Shown in pieces: positions 17,222-26,758 of a DNA stretch of 64,000 bases. This DNA is from Campylobacterales bacterium (GTDB taxonomy: Bacteria > Campylobacterota > Campylobacteria > Campylobacterales > Sulfurimonadaceae). The position numbers and the translations under genes were made by a program. Within the stretch, counting starts at the first letter, position 1; each line of letters begins with the position of its first letter. The notes under the pieces are model-generated. The model was given only the letters and a program-made list of their open reading frames with translations, was not told where the DNA came from and did not search any database. The DNA lies in NCBI GenBank assembly GCA_016938735.1, contig JAFGUB010000029.1:60558-124557 (forward strand). Reading direction: 5' to 3'.

Positions 17222-18233
17222 GCGTTATGAAGTCGCTACCTATGGTGAAACCCTTCTGATTGGAGGGATCTTTCTCTTTATCCTCATCGTGCTTTATCCC
17301 AAATCTATACTTCAAGAACAGGTGCTTTCCGAGAGCCGCAACTATGATCTGACGATGGCCTATCTGCGCAATATGATCAAGCTGGAACCCCAAAACGACG
17401 AACTGCTGGTGCGTATGGCCAAGCTCTCGATTGATCGCGGCAAACTCGATTTGGGTAATGAACTGCTGGTGCTGCTGCGCCAAAGCGACGCTCCGATGCT
17501 CATCGAGCAGCGCAGACTGCTGGAGTATCGCCTGCTCAAAGCCGAAAAGGGCTTACATGTAACGCTTGAGCGCCAAAATGAGATCGACGTGCAGATGCGC
17601 GCAAAGATGAGCGAAGCACTGCAAGCGGGCGTGAACGATCCCGATCTGGCAAAAGTGTGGTACGAAGAGGCGAGCGCTTTGGAAGAGGCCCACGCGGCAC
17701 TGGGCTTTTTGCGTCCACTGATTGCACTGCGCGAGCCGCAGTGGCTGGAGCGCTGTGTCTATCTGGCAGGATCGCTGGGGGTGTACGAGACGCAGCTAGA
17801 GTGCGTCGAGGCACTGCTGCTTGTAGATGAGGCGCGCAGCAATGAGTGGATGCGTGCACGCTATCATGTTGCTTTGGCTGCCGAGCACAAAGAACTGGCC
17901 TTGCAAAGCGCGCTTGCACTTGCGCAAAGCGAACCGCGCTATTTTGATGAAGCCGCAACGCTTTACGCTTCTATAGGCAACTTCAAAGCCGCATCGGATC
18001 TGATGCTTGAGCGCTATGAGCGTACAGGTGAAGCGACGTTTTTGCTGCGCGCGATCGAGTGGTTACGCGCGGGAGAGCGGATCGATGCGATGGTGGCGCT
18101 AATACAGCGTCATGAGGAACGCCATCTAAACGATCCTTCGGTGATCAATGCGATGATGCGCATCTATCTCGCAGCGCAGCGGCTAAGCGAAGCACGGCTG
18201 TTGGCGGAAAAAGTGCTAAGGCGGCAACCGTGA
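17205..18233 (+). CDS. pelB: PelB N-terminal-like membrane-anchored TPR protein
   Basis: A 342-residue protein with a single N-terminal helix (about residues 16-34, no signal cleavage site) and TPR-like helices through the rest. In Pseudomonas, PelB is one chain: inner-membrane helix, long periplasmic TPR array, outer-membrane barrel. Here the first part is a separate gene; the second part follows with a GTGA overlap. The split is clean: an ordinary stop, and the next gene has its own signal peptide, so it is not a frameshift. The TPR region of PelB holds PelA and guides the polymer (family knowledge). ATG at 17205 is inside the pelA end. Confidence 0.68.
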   Translation: MSSAPKRYEVATYGETLLIGGIFLFILIVLYPKSILQEQVLSESRNYDLTMAYLRNMIKLEPQNDELLVRMAKLSIDRGKLDLGNELLVLLRQSDAPMLIEQRRLLEYRLLKAEKGLHVTLERQNEIDVQMRAKMSEALQAGVNDPDLAKVWYEEASALEEAHAALGFLRPLIALREPQWLERCVYLAGSLGVYETQLECVEALLLVDEARSNEWMRARYHVALAAEHKELALQSALALAQSEPRYFDEAATLYASIGNFKAASDLMLERYERTGEATFLLRAIEWLRAGERIDAMVALIQRHEERHLNDPSVINAMMRIYLAAQRLSEARLLAEKVLRRQP

Positions 18234-21200
18234 GCTTAAGAGTCGTGGCAATGCTCATCCTTACATTCACACTGACATGGTCGCAGGAGAGCTGTTACAG
18301 TGTGCAGCTTCTAAGCCAAAATGCCCGTCTGCCCCAAAGCGACCTTCGGCTCGATGAGAGCTGCTTATGGATGACCATCGGCACGCAAAGCACGGTGCGT
18401 TGCGGTTGTTTCGACGCCTACGCGCAGGCTTGGGAACATCTGGGCCACTTTAATAAACGTTACCCCAATGCTCGTGTCGTGACCAGCTACCGTTACCGCT
18501 TTGCAGAATTGGCGCAGCCCAGAGAGGCGCCAAGCGAACCGCCGCTCAAACAAGAGCTATGGCAAAAAGCGTCGCACGATGAGCAGCTAGAGCTGCTGTT
18601 TCAGATCTTCGTTTATGCGGGGGATCTCGAGCATGCCTACGCCACGGCCCAAAAAGCGCTCGCTCGCTACCCCGATGCCCTCTACTGGCATCAGAAGATG
18701 GCGGAGGTGGCGCAGTGGCTGGACAAACGCGAAGAGGCGATGGAGCACTATATGGTTCTTTACCGTGCTACCCGCTCACCCGAAGTAGAGGCGACACTTT
18801 ATGCCTATGCGCTGAGCGCCTATCAGTACTCCACCGCAGCTCCCATTGCCAAAGCCAAAGCGCTCAAGGCGCCGACGGTCGAGAATATCAAAGATATGAT
18901 CTTTCTCTACGATGCGCTGGGCGAACCTGAAACCGCGGCGCAGGCGCTGCTAGAGCTCTATGCGCATAGCGGCGAAGCGTGGCTGCTGCGCGAGGCGCTG
19001 CGCATCTACCTCAATACAGGGATGCTTCATGAGGCGCAGCAGGTTGCTACGCGCATGGGAACGCTGACGAAGATTGATCCCCAGAGCGCTTCGCTGCTCT
19101 CTTACTTCTACTTCGCTACCCGCCGTGTGGATGCGAGCTATCGGGCGCTGCGCGACGCCGACTTACAGAGTGAAACCCCGCCGAAGGAGTATCTGGAGCA
19201 GCTCAGCGATCTGGCGTGGTATGTCAAAGACTTTGCGGTCTCTGCGGACGCTTCGCGGCGTCTCTTTGAAGCTTCAAGCGCACGTCAGGTCGATTTCGAG
19301 CGCATCTTGTATCACTACGAATCCATCGATCGCCCTTTGGCCATCCGCGCCGCTTACTCGGGGTTTGAGACCTATCAAAAGAGCTACATCTTTTTGATCT
19401 ATCTGAACTTGCTGGTGAACCAAAACGATCAAAAAGCGCTACGTCACGCTTTTGAGACCCTAAACTCCGAGCAACGCGCGTTGCTGGAGCAGGAGCTGAG
19501 CTTTTGGCTGATCAAGGCGGGGATGCATCAGGAGGCTTTGGAGCATGAGCAGGCGGTAGCGGCGTTTAAGCGTGCTTTGGCGCTCGATCCGCATTCGCTC
19601 ACCGCACTTTCGGCACTGCTGTGGCACTACATCGACACTAAAGACCACTACCGCCTTGAAGCGCTCGTTCAGTCGATCGAAGAGCGCTCCCGCATCCCTA
19701 CAAGCCTGCTCTTGCCGCTTGCGGTGGGGCATTTTTCCTTGCAGCGCTCGGATCGCTCCTGGATCTACATCGACCGCCTGCTTCAGGAACAAGATGAGGG
19801 GATCGACGTGGCGCTGATGTACGCCTACATTATGCAAGGCCGCGAAGAGAACGATGCTTACATGCAGGTGATGATGCGGGTTTATGAGACCCTTCATGCG
19901 CGCCGACTGGCCGAACCCAAGCTGATGCAGGATCACGATTTTGTCGAGCGCTATCTTAAAACGGCGCTGACGGTAGTGCCCAGCGACCGCTTTGAACGGA
20001 TGCTCGAAGAGGCGCGAAGCGTGCTCTCGCCGCGCATTTTTACGGAAATCTCCATCTACCGCTCTTTGCGTAACGATGCGCATGAGCAGGCGCGGATGCT
20101 ACAACGTGCGCTGGTCTTTATCGAGCCGTGGATGTTGCTAAGCAGTGCGCTGAGTCAAGATGACCGCAGTTCGATGCTGGGGCTACTGGATCGCTACGGC
20201 GCGGTTTTGCCGATCCGCGACCGTGTCACGGCGGCGCGCGCTACGGGCGATCTCGCACTGGCGCAAAGCATGGCCTTTGAGGCGATGGAGCACAACAGCC
20301 ATGATCCCCTGCTCTATCAGCAGTTCCGCGACCTGCAAGAGGCGCACGCCGACACCGCAAGTGTGCGCACGGGCTATCTCAAGCGCAACTTTTTACGACA
20401 GCGCTACGCTGAGTCGGCGCACCGCCACTATATCGACCGTGGGGTGAGTCTTTTGGCCGACTTTTCGATCGCGCGCAACGACGAACGGCGCGAAAATCAG
20501 CTTGCAACCCTGCCTTATTACAACCGAAGCGCGCGGCTGGGCGTAGCCTTTGCCTTTGATCGGGGAGAGCTGAAACTGTACGGCGGGGTGCACAGTGCGA
20601 TGCAGACCTACTATGAGTTTTCGGCGCTGCTGGGCTACACACTTTCGCAGCGGCTGAGTATCGAGATGGAGGCCGCTAAAGGCGCCGTTGCCAACGAAAG
20701 CCTCTATCTGCTGCTGGGCGGCCAAAAAGAGCACCTCTCAGGCCGCATCGATTATCAGTACCTCGCCTCGACGCGCCTCTCCTTGCTGCTGACTTATGAT
20801 CGTTTCGCCGCCCAGGACGACACCGAACTGGGCAAGGGCGTTTCGGGTCGCGCGGAGCTGGTGCGCTCGCTGCGCAGTGGCTATCCCGATCTGCTATCGG
20901 GGCTCTTTTATGATTTTGGTCGTTATGAGGAGTATGAAGGCAGTAAGGGCGTGATTGATTACCTTCAGCCGCTGCGCGCCAAAGCCCTGCCCGAGCGTTT
21001 TGATAATTTCGGTCTGTTGCTGGCCTACGGCAACGTCAACGCTTCGACCTACACCCGCGTCTGGCGGCCTTACGCCGAATTTTCCCCTTTTTACAACAGC
21101 ACCTTGCGTCAACTGAGCTATTCGCTGGGGCTTGGGATCGGCGGAACGCTGTGGAATCAGGATCATCTGATGATGGGCGTTAGCTACAGCGAAGCACTGA

Positions 21201-21256
21201 GCGGCACAAGGGAGCATCTGCTTGATCTCTACCTGCACTACAAACTCTACTACTAA
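18230..21256 (+). CDS. pelB: PelB C-terminal-like TPR and outer-membrane barrel protein
   Basis: A 1008-residue exported protein starting at GTG 18230 with a Sec signal (about residues 1-19). Residues 115-720 are alpha-helical TPR-like repeats, for example AFKRALALDPHSLTALSALL. From about residue 735 the pattern changes to alternating beta strands with aromatic residues, ending LHYKLYY, the terminal aromatic signature of outer-membrane barrels. This is the export pore part of PelB. Codon and base use match the other pel genes. The upstream 342-residue protein supplies the inner-membrane anchor that a one-chain PelB would have. Confidence 0.85.
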   Translation: MSLRVVAMLILTFTLTWSQESCYSVQLLSQNARLPQSDLRLDESCLWMTIGTQSTVRCGCFDAYAQAWEHLGHFNKRYPNARVVTSYRYRFAELAQPREAPSEPPLKQELWQKASHDEQLELLFQIFVYAGDLEHAYATAQKALARYPDALYWHQKMAEVAQWLDKREEAMEHYMVLYRATRSPEVEATLYAYALSAYQYSTAAPIAKAKALKAPTVENIKDMIFLYDALGEPETAAQALLELYAHSGEAWLLREALRIYLNTGMLHEAQQVATRMGTLTKIDPQSASLLSYFYFATRRVDASYRALRDADLQSETPPKEYLEQLSDLAWYVKDFAVSADASRRLFEASSARQVDFERILYHYESIDRPLAIRAAYSGFETYQKSYIFLIYLNLLVNQNDQKALRHAFETLNSEQRALLEQELSFWLIKAGMHQEALEHEQAVAAFKRALALDPHSLTALSALLWHYIDTKDHYRLEALVQSIEERSRIPTSLLLPLAVGHFSLQRSDRSWIYIDRLLQEQDEGIDVALMYAYIMQGREENDAYMQVMMRVYETLHARRLAEPKLMQDHDFVERYLKTALTVVPSDRFERMLEEARSVLSPRIFTEISIYRSLRNDAHEQARMLQRALVFIEPWMLLSSALSQDDRSSMLGLLDRYGAVLPIRDRVTAARATGDLALAQSMAFEAMEHNSHDPLLYQQFRDLQEAHADTASVRTGYLKRNFLRQRYAESAHRHYIDRGVSLLADFSIARNDERRENQLATLPYYNRSARLGVAFAFDRGELKLYGGVHSAMQTYYEFSALLGYTLSQRLSIEMEAAKGAVANESLYLLLGGQKEHLSGRIDYQYLASTRLSLLLTYDRFAAQDDTELGKGVSGRAELVRSLRSGYPDLLSGLFYDFGRYEEYEGSKGVIDYLQPLRAKALPERFDNFGLLLAYGNVNASTYTRVWRPYAEFSPFYNSTLRQLSYSLGLGIGGTLWNQDHLMMGVSYSEALSGTREHLLDLYLHYKLYY

Positions 21257-21266
21257 AGGAGGGCAC

Positions 21267-24200
21267 ATGCGACCTTTTCTCTTTTTCTTGATCGCATTTG
21301 CGGCCTTGCTCGGCTTTTGGGGATGCGACGGCTTTGCCAAACCCAAAACGCCCGAGCGTATCGAGATCGAACCCAAAGGCAAGATTCTGCCGCGCAGCGC
21401 GTCGATGCAGCTGCGCGCTATCGGCTATTACAGCGACGGTTCAACGCAGGATCTCTCAAGCAAGGTGATCTGGAAGTCGCTTGATACGGCGGTGCTTACA
21501 TGTAACGAATACGGCGGACTCTATGGTGTCTCAAGCGGCGCGGCGCAGGTGCAAGTCACCTTCAATCAAACCCTCAAAGCCCAAAGTAGCATCGACGTGC
21601 TGGGCATTACCCGCATCATCCCTTCACAAAAGCGCATGACGATCTCCAAAGGGTATGAGCAGGCGCTCTCGCTCACCGCTCTATTTGAAAACAACGCCAC
21701 GCAGTATCTCGATGAAGACCTGCGCTTTAGCTCCGGCGATCCGGAGGTGGCACAGGTGGATGAGCGTTTTTACATTCAGGGGCTCAAAACGGGCGAGAGC
21801 CGCATCAGCTACACCATCGGCGGGGTGCAAAACGATCTACATGTACGCGTGGTCGATGCACCGCTGGAGCGCATCGTCATCGACGCGCGCGATCTGAACC
21901 TCTCCATCGGGACTGCGCAAAAGTTGGGGGCTTACGCCTATTTTAGCGACGGACGCACTGAAGAGATCAGTTACGCCGCCACATGGCGCGTCGGTGATAG
22001 CGCGGTTGCGCTCATTACGTCTGAGGGGCTGCTAGAGACCAAAAAGGGGGGCAGCAGCTTTGTGGAGCTGGAGTATCACGGCTTCAAGCATCAGATTCCC
22101 TTACATGTAAGCGAGAAAAAGATCACCGCACTGCGGCTCCAAACCGATGCGCCGACGCTGCCGATCGGTCTGTCGCAGAGCCTGAGCGTCTATGCCCTCT
22201 ATGATGACGGTAGTTTTGCGCCGCTGGAGCAGAACCTCACTTTTCAAAGCAGTCGCAGCGATATTTTGAGCATTGATGAAACGGGGCTGATGCGTGCCCA
22301 TGCTGCGGGTACAAGCGCTGTACATGTACGCTACGGTGATTTTGAGAGCAGCATGAATATTACGGTCGATGAGGTGCGCGTCCTGAGCATCGCCATCGAG
22401 CTGCCGCGCTACAGCCTGCTGCAAAACATCGCCTATCAACCACGGGCACTGGCCCGTTTAAGCGATGGAAGGGTGCGTGATATCACTTTTCAAGCCCTTT
22501 GGGAGGCCACCGGAGGTAGTGTCGATGTGCGCAGCGGCGGCATTGTTTGCTTAGAAGATGCCAAGGAAGCCCGCATTGCCGCGCAATACGGCAACCTGCG
22601 CGATGAAGTGACGCTGCAAGCGGGGCCGCGCCGCATCGATCATCTGGTGCTGCATCAAGAGCACCGCACCCTCTCGCGCGGTTTTGAGAGTGCATTGGGG
22701 GTGACTGCGGTGCTGGATGACAACACGACGCAGCCGCTCTCTTATGATCTACACTTCGAGAGCAACAACACCGCCGTTGCCGAGGTGTCACCCTTTGGCA
22801 TGATCCACGCACGCGCTCTAGGTAGCGCTTCGATCCAAGTCGGCGTCGCAGGGCGCTACGCATCGACGCGCGTGGAGATCAACGACGCCGCTTTAACGCG
22901 CATTGAGCTTGATCCCTCAGCGCTGCGACTGGGCACGTCGATGCGTTACCGTTTGGGGGCACGCGCCTATTTTAGCGACGGTCGGGTGATGCGGATCAAT
23001 GAGGAGTATCTCTACGGCAGCAGCGATGCGGCGGTGGCTTTGGTCACCTCCGATGGGTGGATTTATAGCGGCCTCAAAGGGAGCGCCGACGTGCGCCTGC
23101 ACTACCACGGACATCAAGCTTTGACGCAGGTTCAAGTCGATGAGGTCGCTCTGGAGCGGCTGATCGTCGCGCCTGAGCGCTTGGTACTTTCGCGCGGGTT
23201 TGACGCCCTGCTGGAGACCACGGGGCGTTTTAGCGACGGACGTACTTTAGCCCTTGGCGCTTCGAGCGAGTTTGGCAGCAGCGACGAGCGCATCGCTACG
23301 GTGGACAGCGACGGGCGCATCTTCGCGCATAACGTCGGGACGTGTCGCATTGCGGTGCAAAACGGCGCGGTCAGCGCATGGGTGGAGGTCGAAGTGGTGG
23401 ATGCGCCGCTGCGCTCCATCGTGATTGCCCCGGAGGCGCTTGAGCTACCGCCGGATATGCGCTATAGCTACGGCGCGGTGGCCGTTTTTGAAGATGAGCG
23501 TATCGTCAACATCACCAATACGGCGCTCTTTGAGAGCAGTGAGCGAAGCGTGGCGGCTTTTGATGACACGGCGACGCTCTGGGCGTATGATGAGGGGCAA
23601 AGCGAGGTGCGCGTCTACTACGGCGGCATGGTTGCCGCTACGCCGCTGAATGTGAAAGCCAAGCCGATCAAAGCGCTATTGACGTTGCCTGAGCGCCTTG
23701 AGATGCCCAAAGCGTTTGAGCGGAACCTCTCAGTCTGGGTGCTTTTTGAAGACAACACGACGATGCCGCTGACCCAAGGCATTCAAAGCGCCAGCAGCGA
23801 TGAGACGGTCGCTACGATGGACGCTTCGGGGCGCATCAGCAGCTTTAAAAGCGGCGTCGCCATCCTGACGCTGAGCTACGGAGCGCTCTCGCGCACTCTA
23901 GAGGTACATGTCAGCGACGCGGTGCTGGAGTCGGTGCGCATAGAGCCTGCATCGATCACGCTGGGGCTGGATGCGGGGGTCGCCTACAAGGCCTTTGCCC
24001 GCTTTAGCGACGGCAGCGAAGAAGAGATAAGCTACAACGGACTGTGGAGCGTGGAAGATGTCGGCGTCGCCTCTATCGGCAGTGACGGTCTGCTGCAAAC
24101 CCATGGCGTCGGAACGACGACGGTCGCCTTTTACTACGGATCAGAGCGCTACGAAGCAGCGTTACATGTAGGTGCGCCGCGCGTGAACGCACTGCTCACA

Positions 24201-25730
24201 AGCCCGCAATATTTAGAGCTAGGGGTTGGCTTTAGAGAGTATCTGGGCGTGAGTGCGCTTTTTGAGGACTTTAGCCTTCAAGACGTCACCCTTGCGGCCC
24301 GTTATAAGAGCAGCAATGAAGCGGTGCTTGGCGTCGAAACCAACGGCGAGCTGGTGGCGCGCGGCGTCGGAGCGGCGACTGTGACGGTCTATTACGGCGA
24401 TTGGACGCAGAGCGTCTATGTGCAGGTGAGCGACGCCGTAGCCACGGGGCTGATTTTGGAGCCTTCAACGCTACGCCAAAGCGTCGGCGCGACGCTTGGC
24501 TATCGCGTCTGGGCGCTGCTAAGCGACGGATCGCGCAAAGAGGTGACCTCGCGCGCCTTGATGCAAAGCGAGGATACCGCTATCGCGTCGGTGCAGAGCT
24601 TGGGGTTTATCAAGGCGCACCAAAGCGGCAGCGTGCGGCTGCATGCCTATTTTATGGGGATGCACGCGGAGGCGACGTTTACGTTTGAGCCGCTTAACGT
24701 GCGCGACCTGTGGCTCACCCCCGCTGCGGTGACGCTCTCGAAGGGCTTCACGAAGCGCATAGCGGTCGATGCCATTTTTGAAGATATGAAGACGCAGCGT
24801 ATCGAAGAGGATCTGCAGATCACTGCGCTCAATCCTGAAGTTGCACTGGCTTCATCGCAAGGCATGATTAGCGCTCTGGAGGTCGGTACAACGACGCTCA
24901 CGATCCGCTACGGCGGTATCGAGCGCACCTTACATGTAACGGTAAACGACGCCAAGGTGGCACGCTTGGAGTGGATCGATCCTGTGATGCCCATTAGCTT
25001 GGGGATGAGTCGGCAGCTTCGCGCCCGCGCCTACTTTAGCGACGGGCGCGTAGAGGAGATCACCTATGACGCGCTCTATCAGAGCAGCCGCGCCGATCTG
25101 CTCTCGGTGCAAAGCGGACTGCTGGTCGCGCGCGGCGTCGGAGAGGCGACCATCACCCTCTATTACGGTGCGCAGACGCTAGAGGCGCGTATTGCTATCA
25201 ACACTGCATCGATCACCGCTATGACGCTCACAGCCCAAACCCAGCTTCTACCCGTGGGCTTTAGTGCGACGATGAAAGTCACTGCCTTGTTTAGCGACAA
25301 ACGTAGTGAGACGCTTGGCAGCGATCTGATCTTTGAGAGCAGCGACAAGAGCATCCTCAGCGTTGATCAAAGCGGCCGCTACACCATGCTGCGCAGCGGC
25401 ATGGCCTTTGTACATGTAAGCTATTTCGGAATGCGCGCACAGATTCCGATCACGGGGACGAATGCGACGCTCTACGCCATCGAGATCATTCCCGCTGCCG
25501 CCTATATGCCGCTGGGAAGCACGTTGCCCTATGAAGCTAAAGCGATTTTTATTGATAATACGCAGCTCGATGTGACTTTTGATGCGCTATGGCAGAGCAG
25601 CGATCCGCAAAAACTTCTGATCGAAGATCGACAGGGTGTGCTGATCGGGCTGACCCGCGATCGAGGCAGTGTGGAGATCACGATACTTTATGCGCAGCGG
25701 CAAGCCAAAACGACACTTTACATCTACTAG
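21267..25730 (+). CDS. Giant lipoprotein of 17 Ig-like (BIG2-type) repeats
   Basis: A 1487-residue lipoprotein: signal peptide ending in LLGFWGC, then 17 repeat units of about 85 residues to the C-terminus. Each unit has a strand-rich BIG2/Ig-like pattern with a central FSDG or FEDN turn followed by a SSD segment. Units alternate between an A type (YFSDGR, EEISY) and a B type (LFEDNTT, PLxxDL), giving eight A-B pairs plus one unit. BIG2 domains occur in intimins and other adhesins. The gene starts 10 bp after pelB with AGGAGG, so it belongs to the pel operon and could be a surface protein that binds or anchors Pel (inference). There is no LPXTG, barrel or secretion domain. Seven core palindromes lie in it, most coding for Leu/Val-His-Val. 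Confidence 0.85.
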   Translation: MRPFLFFLIAFAALLGFWGCDGFAKPKTPERIEIEPKGKILPRSASMQLRAIGYYSDGSTQDLSSKVIWKSLDTAVLTCNEYGGLYGVSSGAAQVQVTFNQTLKAQSSIDVLGITRIIPSQKRMTISKGYEQALSLTALFENNATQYLDEDLRFSSGDPEVAQVDERFYIQGLKTGESRISYTIGGVQNDLHVRVVDAPLERIVIDARDLNLSIGTAQKLGAYAYFSDGRTEEISYAATWRVGDSAVALITSEGLLETKKGGSSFVELEYHGFKHQIPLHVSEKKITALRLQTDAPTLPIGLSQSLSVYALYDDGSFAPLEQNLTFQSSRSDILSIDETGLMRAHAAGTSAVHVRYGDFESSMNITVDEVRVLSIAIELPRYSLLQNIAYQPRALARLSDGRVRDITFQALWEATGGSVDVRSGGIVCLEDAKEARIAAQYGNLRDEVTLQAGPRRIDHLVLHQEHRTLSRGFESALGVTAVLDDNTTQPLSYDLHFESNNTAVAEVSPFGMIHARALGSASIQVGVAGRYASTRVEINDAALTRIELDPSALRLGTSMRYRLGARAYFSDGRVMRINEEYLYGSSDAAVALVTSDGWIYSGLKGSADVRLHYHGHQALTQVQVDEVALERLIVAPERLVLSRGFDALLETTGRFSDGRTLALGASSEFGSSDERIATVDSDGRIFAHNVGTCRIAVQNGAVSAWVEVEVVDAPLRSIVIAPEALELPPDMRYSYGAVAVFEDERIVNITNTALFESSERSVAAFDDTATLWAYDEGQSEVRVYYGGMVAATPLNVKAKPIKALLTLPERLEMPKAFERNLSVWVLFEDNTTMPLTQGIQSASSDETVATMDASGRISSFKSGVAILTLSYGALSRTLEVHVSDAVLESVRIEPASITLGLDAGVAYKAFARFSDGSEEEISYNGLWSVEDVGVASIGSDGLLQTHGVGTTTVAFYYGSERYEAALHVGAPRVNALLTSPQYLELGVGFREYLGVSALFEDFSLQDVTLAARYKSSNEAVLGVETNGELVARGVGAATVTVYYGDWTQSVYVQVSDAVATGLILEPSTLRQSVGATLGYRVWALLSDGSRKEVTSRALMQSEDTAIASVQSLGFIKAHQSGSVRLHAYFMGMHAEATFTFEPLNVRDLWLTPAAVTLSKGFTKRIAVDAIFEDMKTQRIEEDLQITALNPEVALASSQGMISALEVGTTTLTIRYGGIERTLHVTVNDAKVARLEWIDPVMPISLGMSRQLRARAYFSDGRVEEITYDALYQSSRADLLSVQSGLLVARGVGEATITLYYGAQTLEARIAINTASITAMTLTAQTQLLPVGFSATMKVTALFSDKRSETLGSDLIFESSDKSILSVDQSGRYTMLRSGMAFVHVSYFGMRAQIPITGTNATLYAIEIIPAAAYMPLGSTLPYEAKAIFIDNTQLDVTFDALWQSSDPQKLLIEDRQGVLIGLTRDRGSVEITILYAQRQAKTTLYIY

Positions 25731-25738
25731 GAGGAATC

Positions 25739-26758
25739 ATGCATATTTTAGTCACCGGCGGTGCCGGATACATCGGATCACACGTGGTCAAGCAGCTCAT
25801 CGAGGAGACGGATCATCACGTCTCGATTCTCGACAACCTCTCCACCGGACATGAGCGCACGATCAAGACGCTGGGTGCCATTGCCACGCAGATGGGCAAA
25901 GAGGCACCGACCTTTTATCAAGAGGATCTCAAAAACTTTGCCGCCATCGAAGCGCTCTTTCAAAGTGTGCGCTTTGACGCCATTATCCACTTTGCGGCCA
26001 GCATCGTGGTGCCCGAGTCGGTGGAGAATCCGCTCAAATACTACATGAACAATACCGTCAACACGACCCATCTTATCAACGTCGCCAAGCACCACGGCGT
26101 GCGCCACTTTATTTTCTCCTCCACCGCCGCCGTTTACGGTGAGCCCGATACCCCGCAGGTCAGCGAAACTACCCCCACCGAGCCGATCAACCCCTATGGC
26201 CGCAGCAAACTCATGAGCGAGCGGGTGCTCATCGACACCTCTGCGGCGCATGAGGATTTCACCCATGTGATTTTGCGCTACTTCAACGTCGCGGGAGCCG
26301 ATGTGGCGTGCCGCATCGGGCAGAGTTTTCCCAACGCCACCCACCTCATCAAGGTTTCGGCGCAGACCGCGCTGGGCCGACGCGAGAAGATGATGATCTT
26401 CGGAGAGGATTTTGATACGCCTGACGGTACAGGCGTGCGCGACTACATCCACGTCGATGACCTCGCTTCGGCGCATCTGCGCGCGCTGGAGTACCTCGCA
26501 GAGGGCAACCGCTCCAACATCTTCAACGTCGGCTACGGCAAAGGATTTAGCGTCAAAGAGGTGATCGAGACGATGCGCGGTGTCAGCGGCGTCGATTTTC
26601 GCGCCGACATCGCGCCGCGCCGCGCGGGCGATCCCGCGATGCTCATTTCGGATAACACCAAAATCCGCTCTACCCTCACGTGGAAGCCGATCTATGACGA
26701 TTTGAAGCTCATCTGTGAGAGCGCCTTAGCCTGGGAGCGTCAGGTCGATGGACTTTAA
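25739..26758 (+). CDS. galE: UDP-glucose/UDP-GlcNAc 4-epimerase
   Basis: A 339-residue extended short-chain dehydrogenase/reductase. It has the NAD-binding TGGAGYIGSHV, the catalytic Ser in FSSTAAVYG and the YxxxK pair in YGRSKLMSE, and ends with the GalE-like segment TLTWKPIYDD. GalE interconverts UDP-glucose and UDP-galactose; some members act on UDP-GlcNAc and make UDP-GalNAc. Its place as last gene of a pel operon matches PelX, the UDP-GlcNAc C4-epimerase that feeds GalNAc to Pel in some pseudomonads, so a PelX-like role is plausible (inference). AGGAGG at 25729 and 8-bp spacing to the lipoprotein gene support cotranscription. Confidence 0.88.
   Translation: MHILVTGGAGYIGSHVVKQLIEETDHHVSILDNLSTGHERTIKTLGAIATQMGKEAPTFYQEDLKNFAAIEALFQSVRFDAIIHFAASIVVPESVENPLKYYMNNTVNTTHLINVAKHHGVRHFIFSSTAAVYGEPDTPQVSETTPTEPINPYGRSKLMSERVLIDTSAAHEDFTHVILRYFNVAGADVACRIGQSFPNATHLIKVSAQTALGRREKMMIFGEDFDTPDGTGVRDYIHVDDLASAHLRALEYLAEGNRSNIFNVGYGKGFSVKEVIETMRGVSGVDFRADIAPRRAGDPAMLISDNTKIRSTLTWKPIYDDLKLICESALAWERQVDGL

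Noticed and set aside
17205..21256. PelB broken by a frameshift
   Set aside because: The second gene has its own GTG start with coupling to the first stop and its own Sec signal, so two designed proteins are more likely.
21267..25730. Possible CRISPR or satellite DNA because of regular repeats
   Set aside because: The periodicity of about 255 bp is that of protein domains, units differ greatly at DNA level, and the frame is open throughout.
25778..26476. 232-codon minus-strand open frame
   Set aside because: Antisense of the epimerase gene, which has complete SDR motifs.
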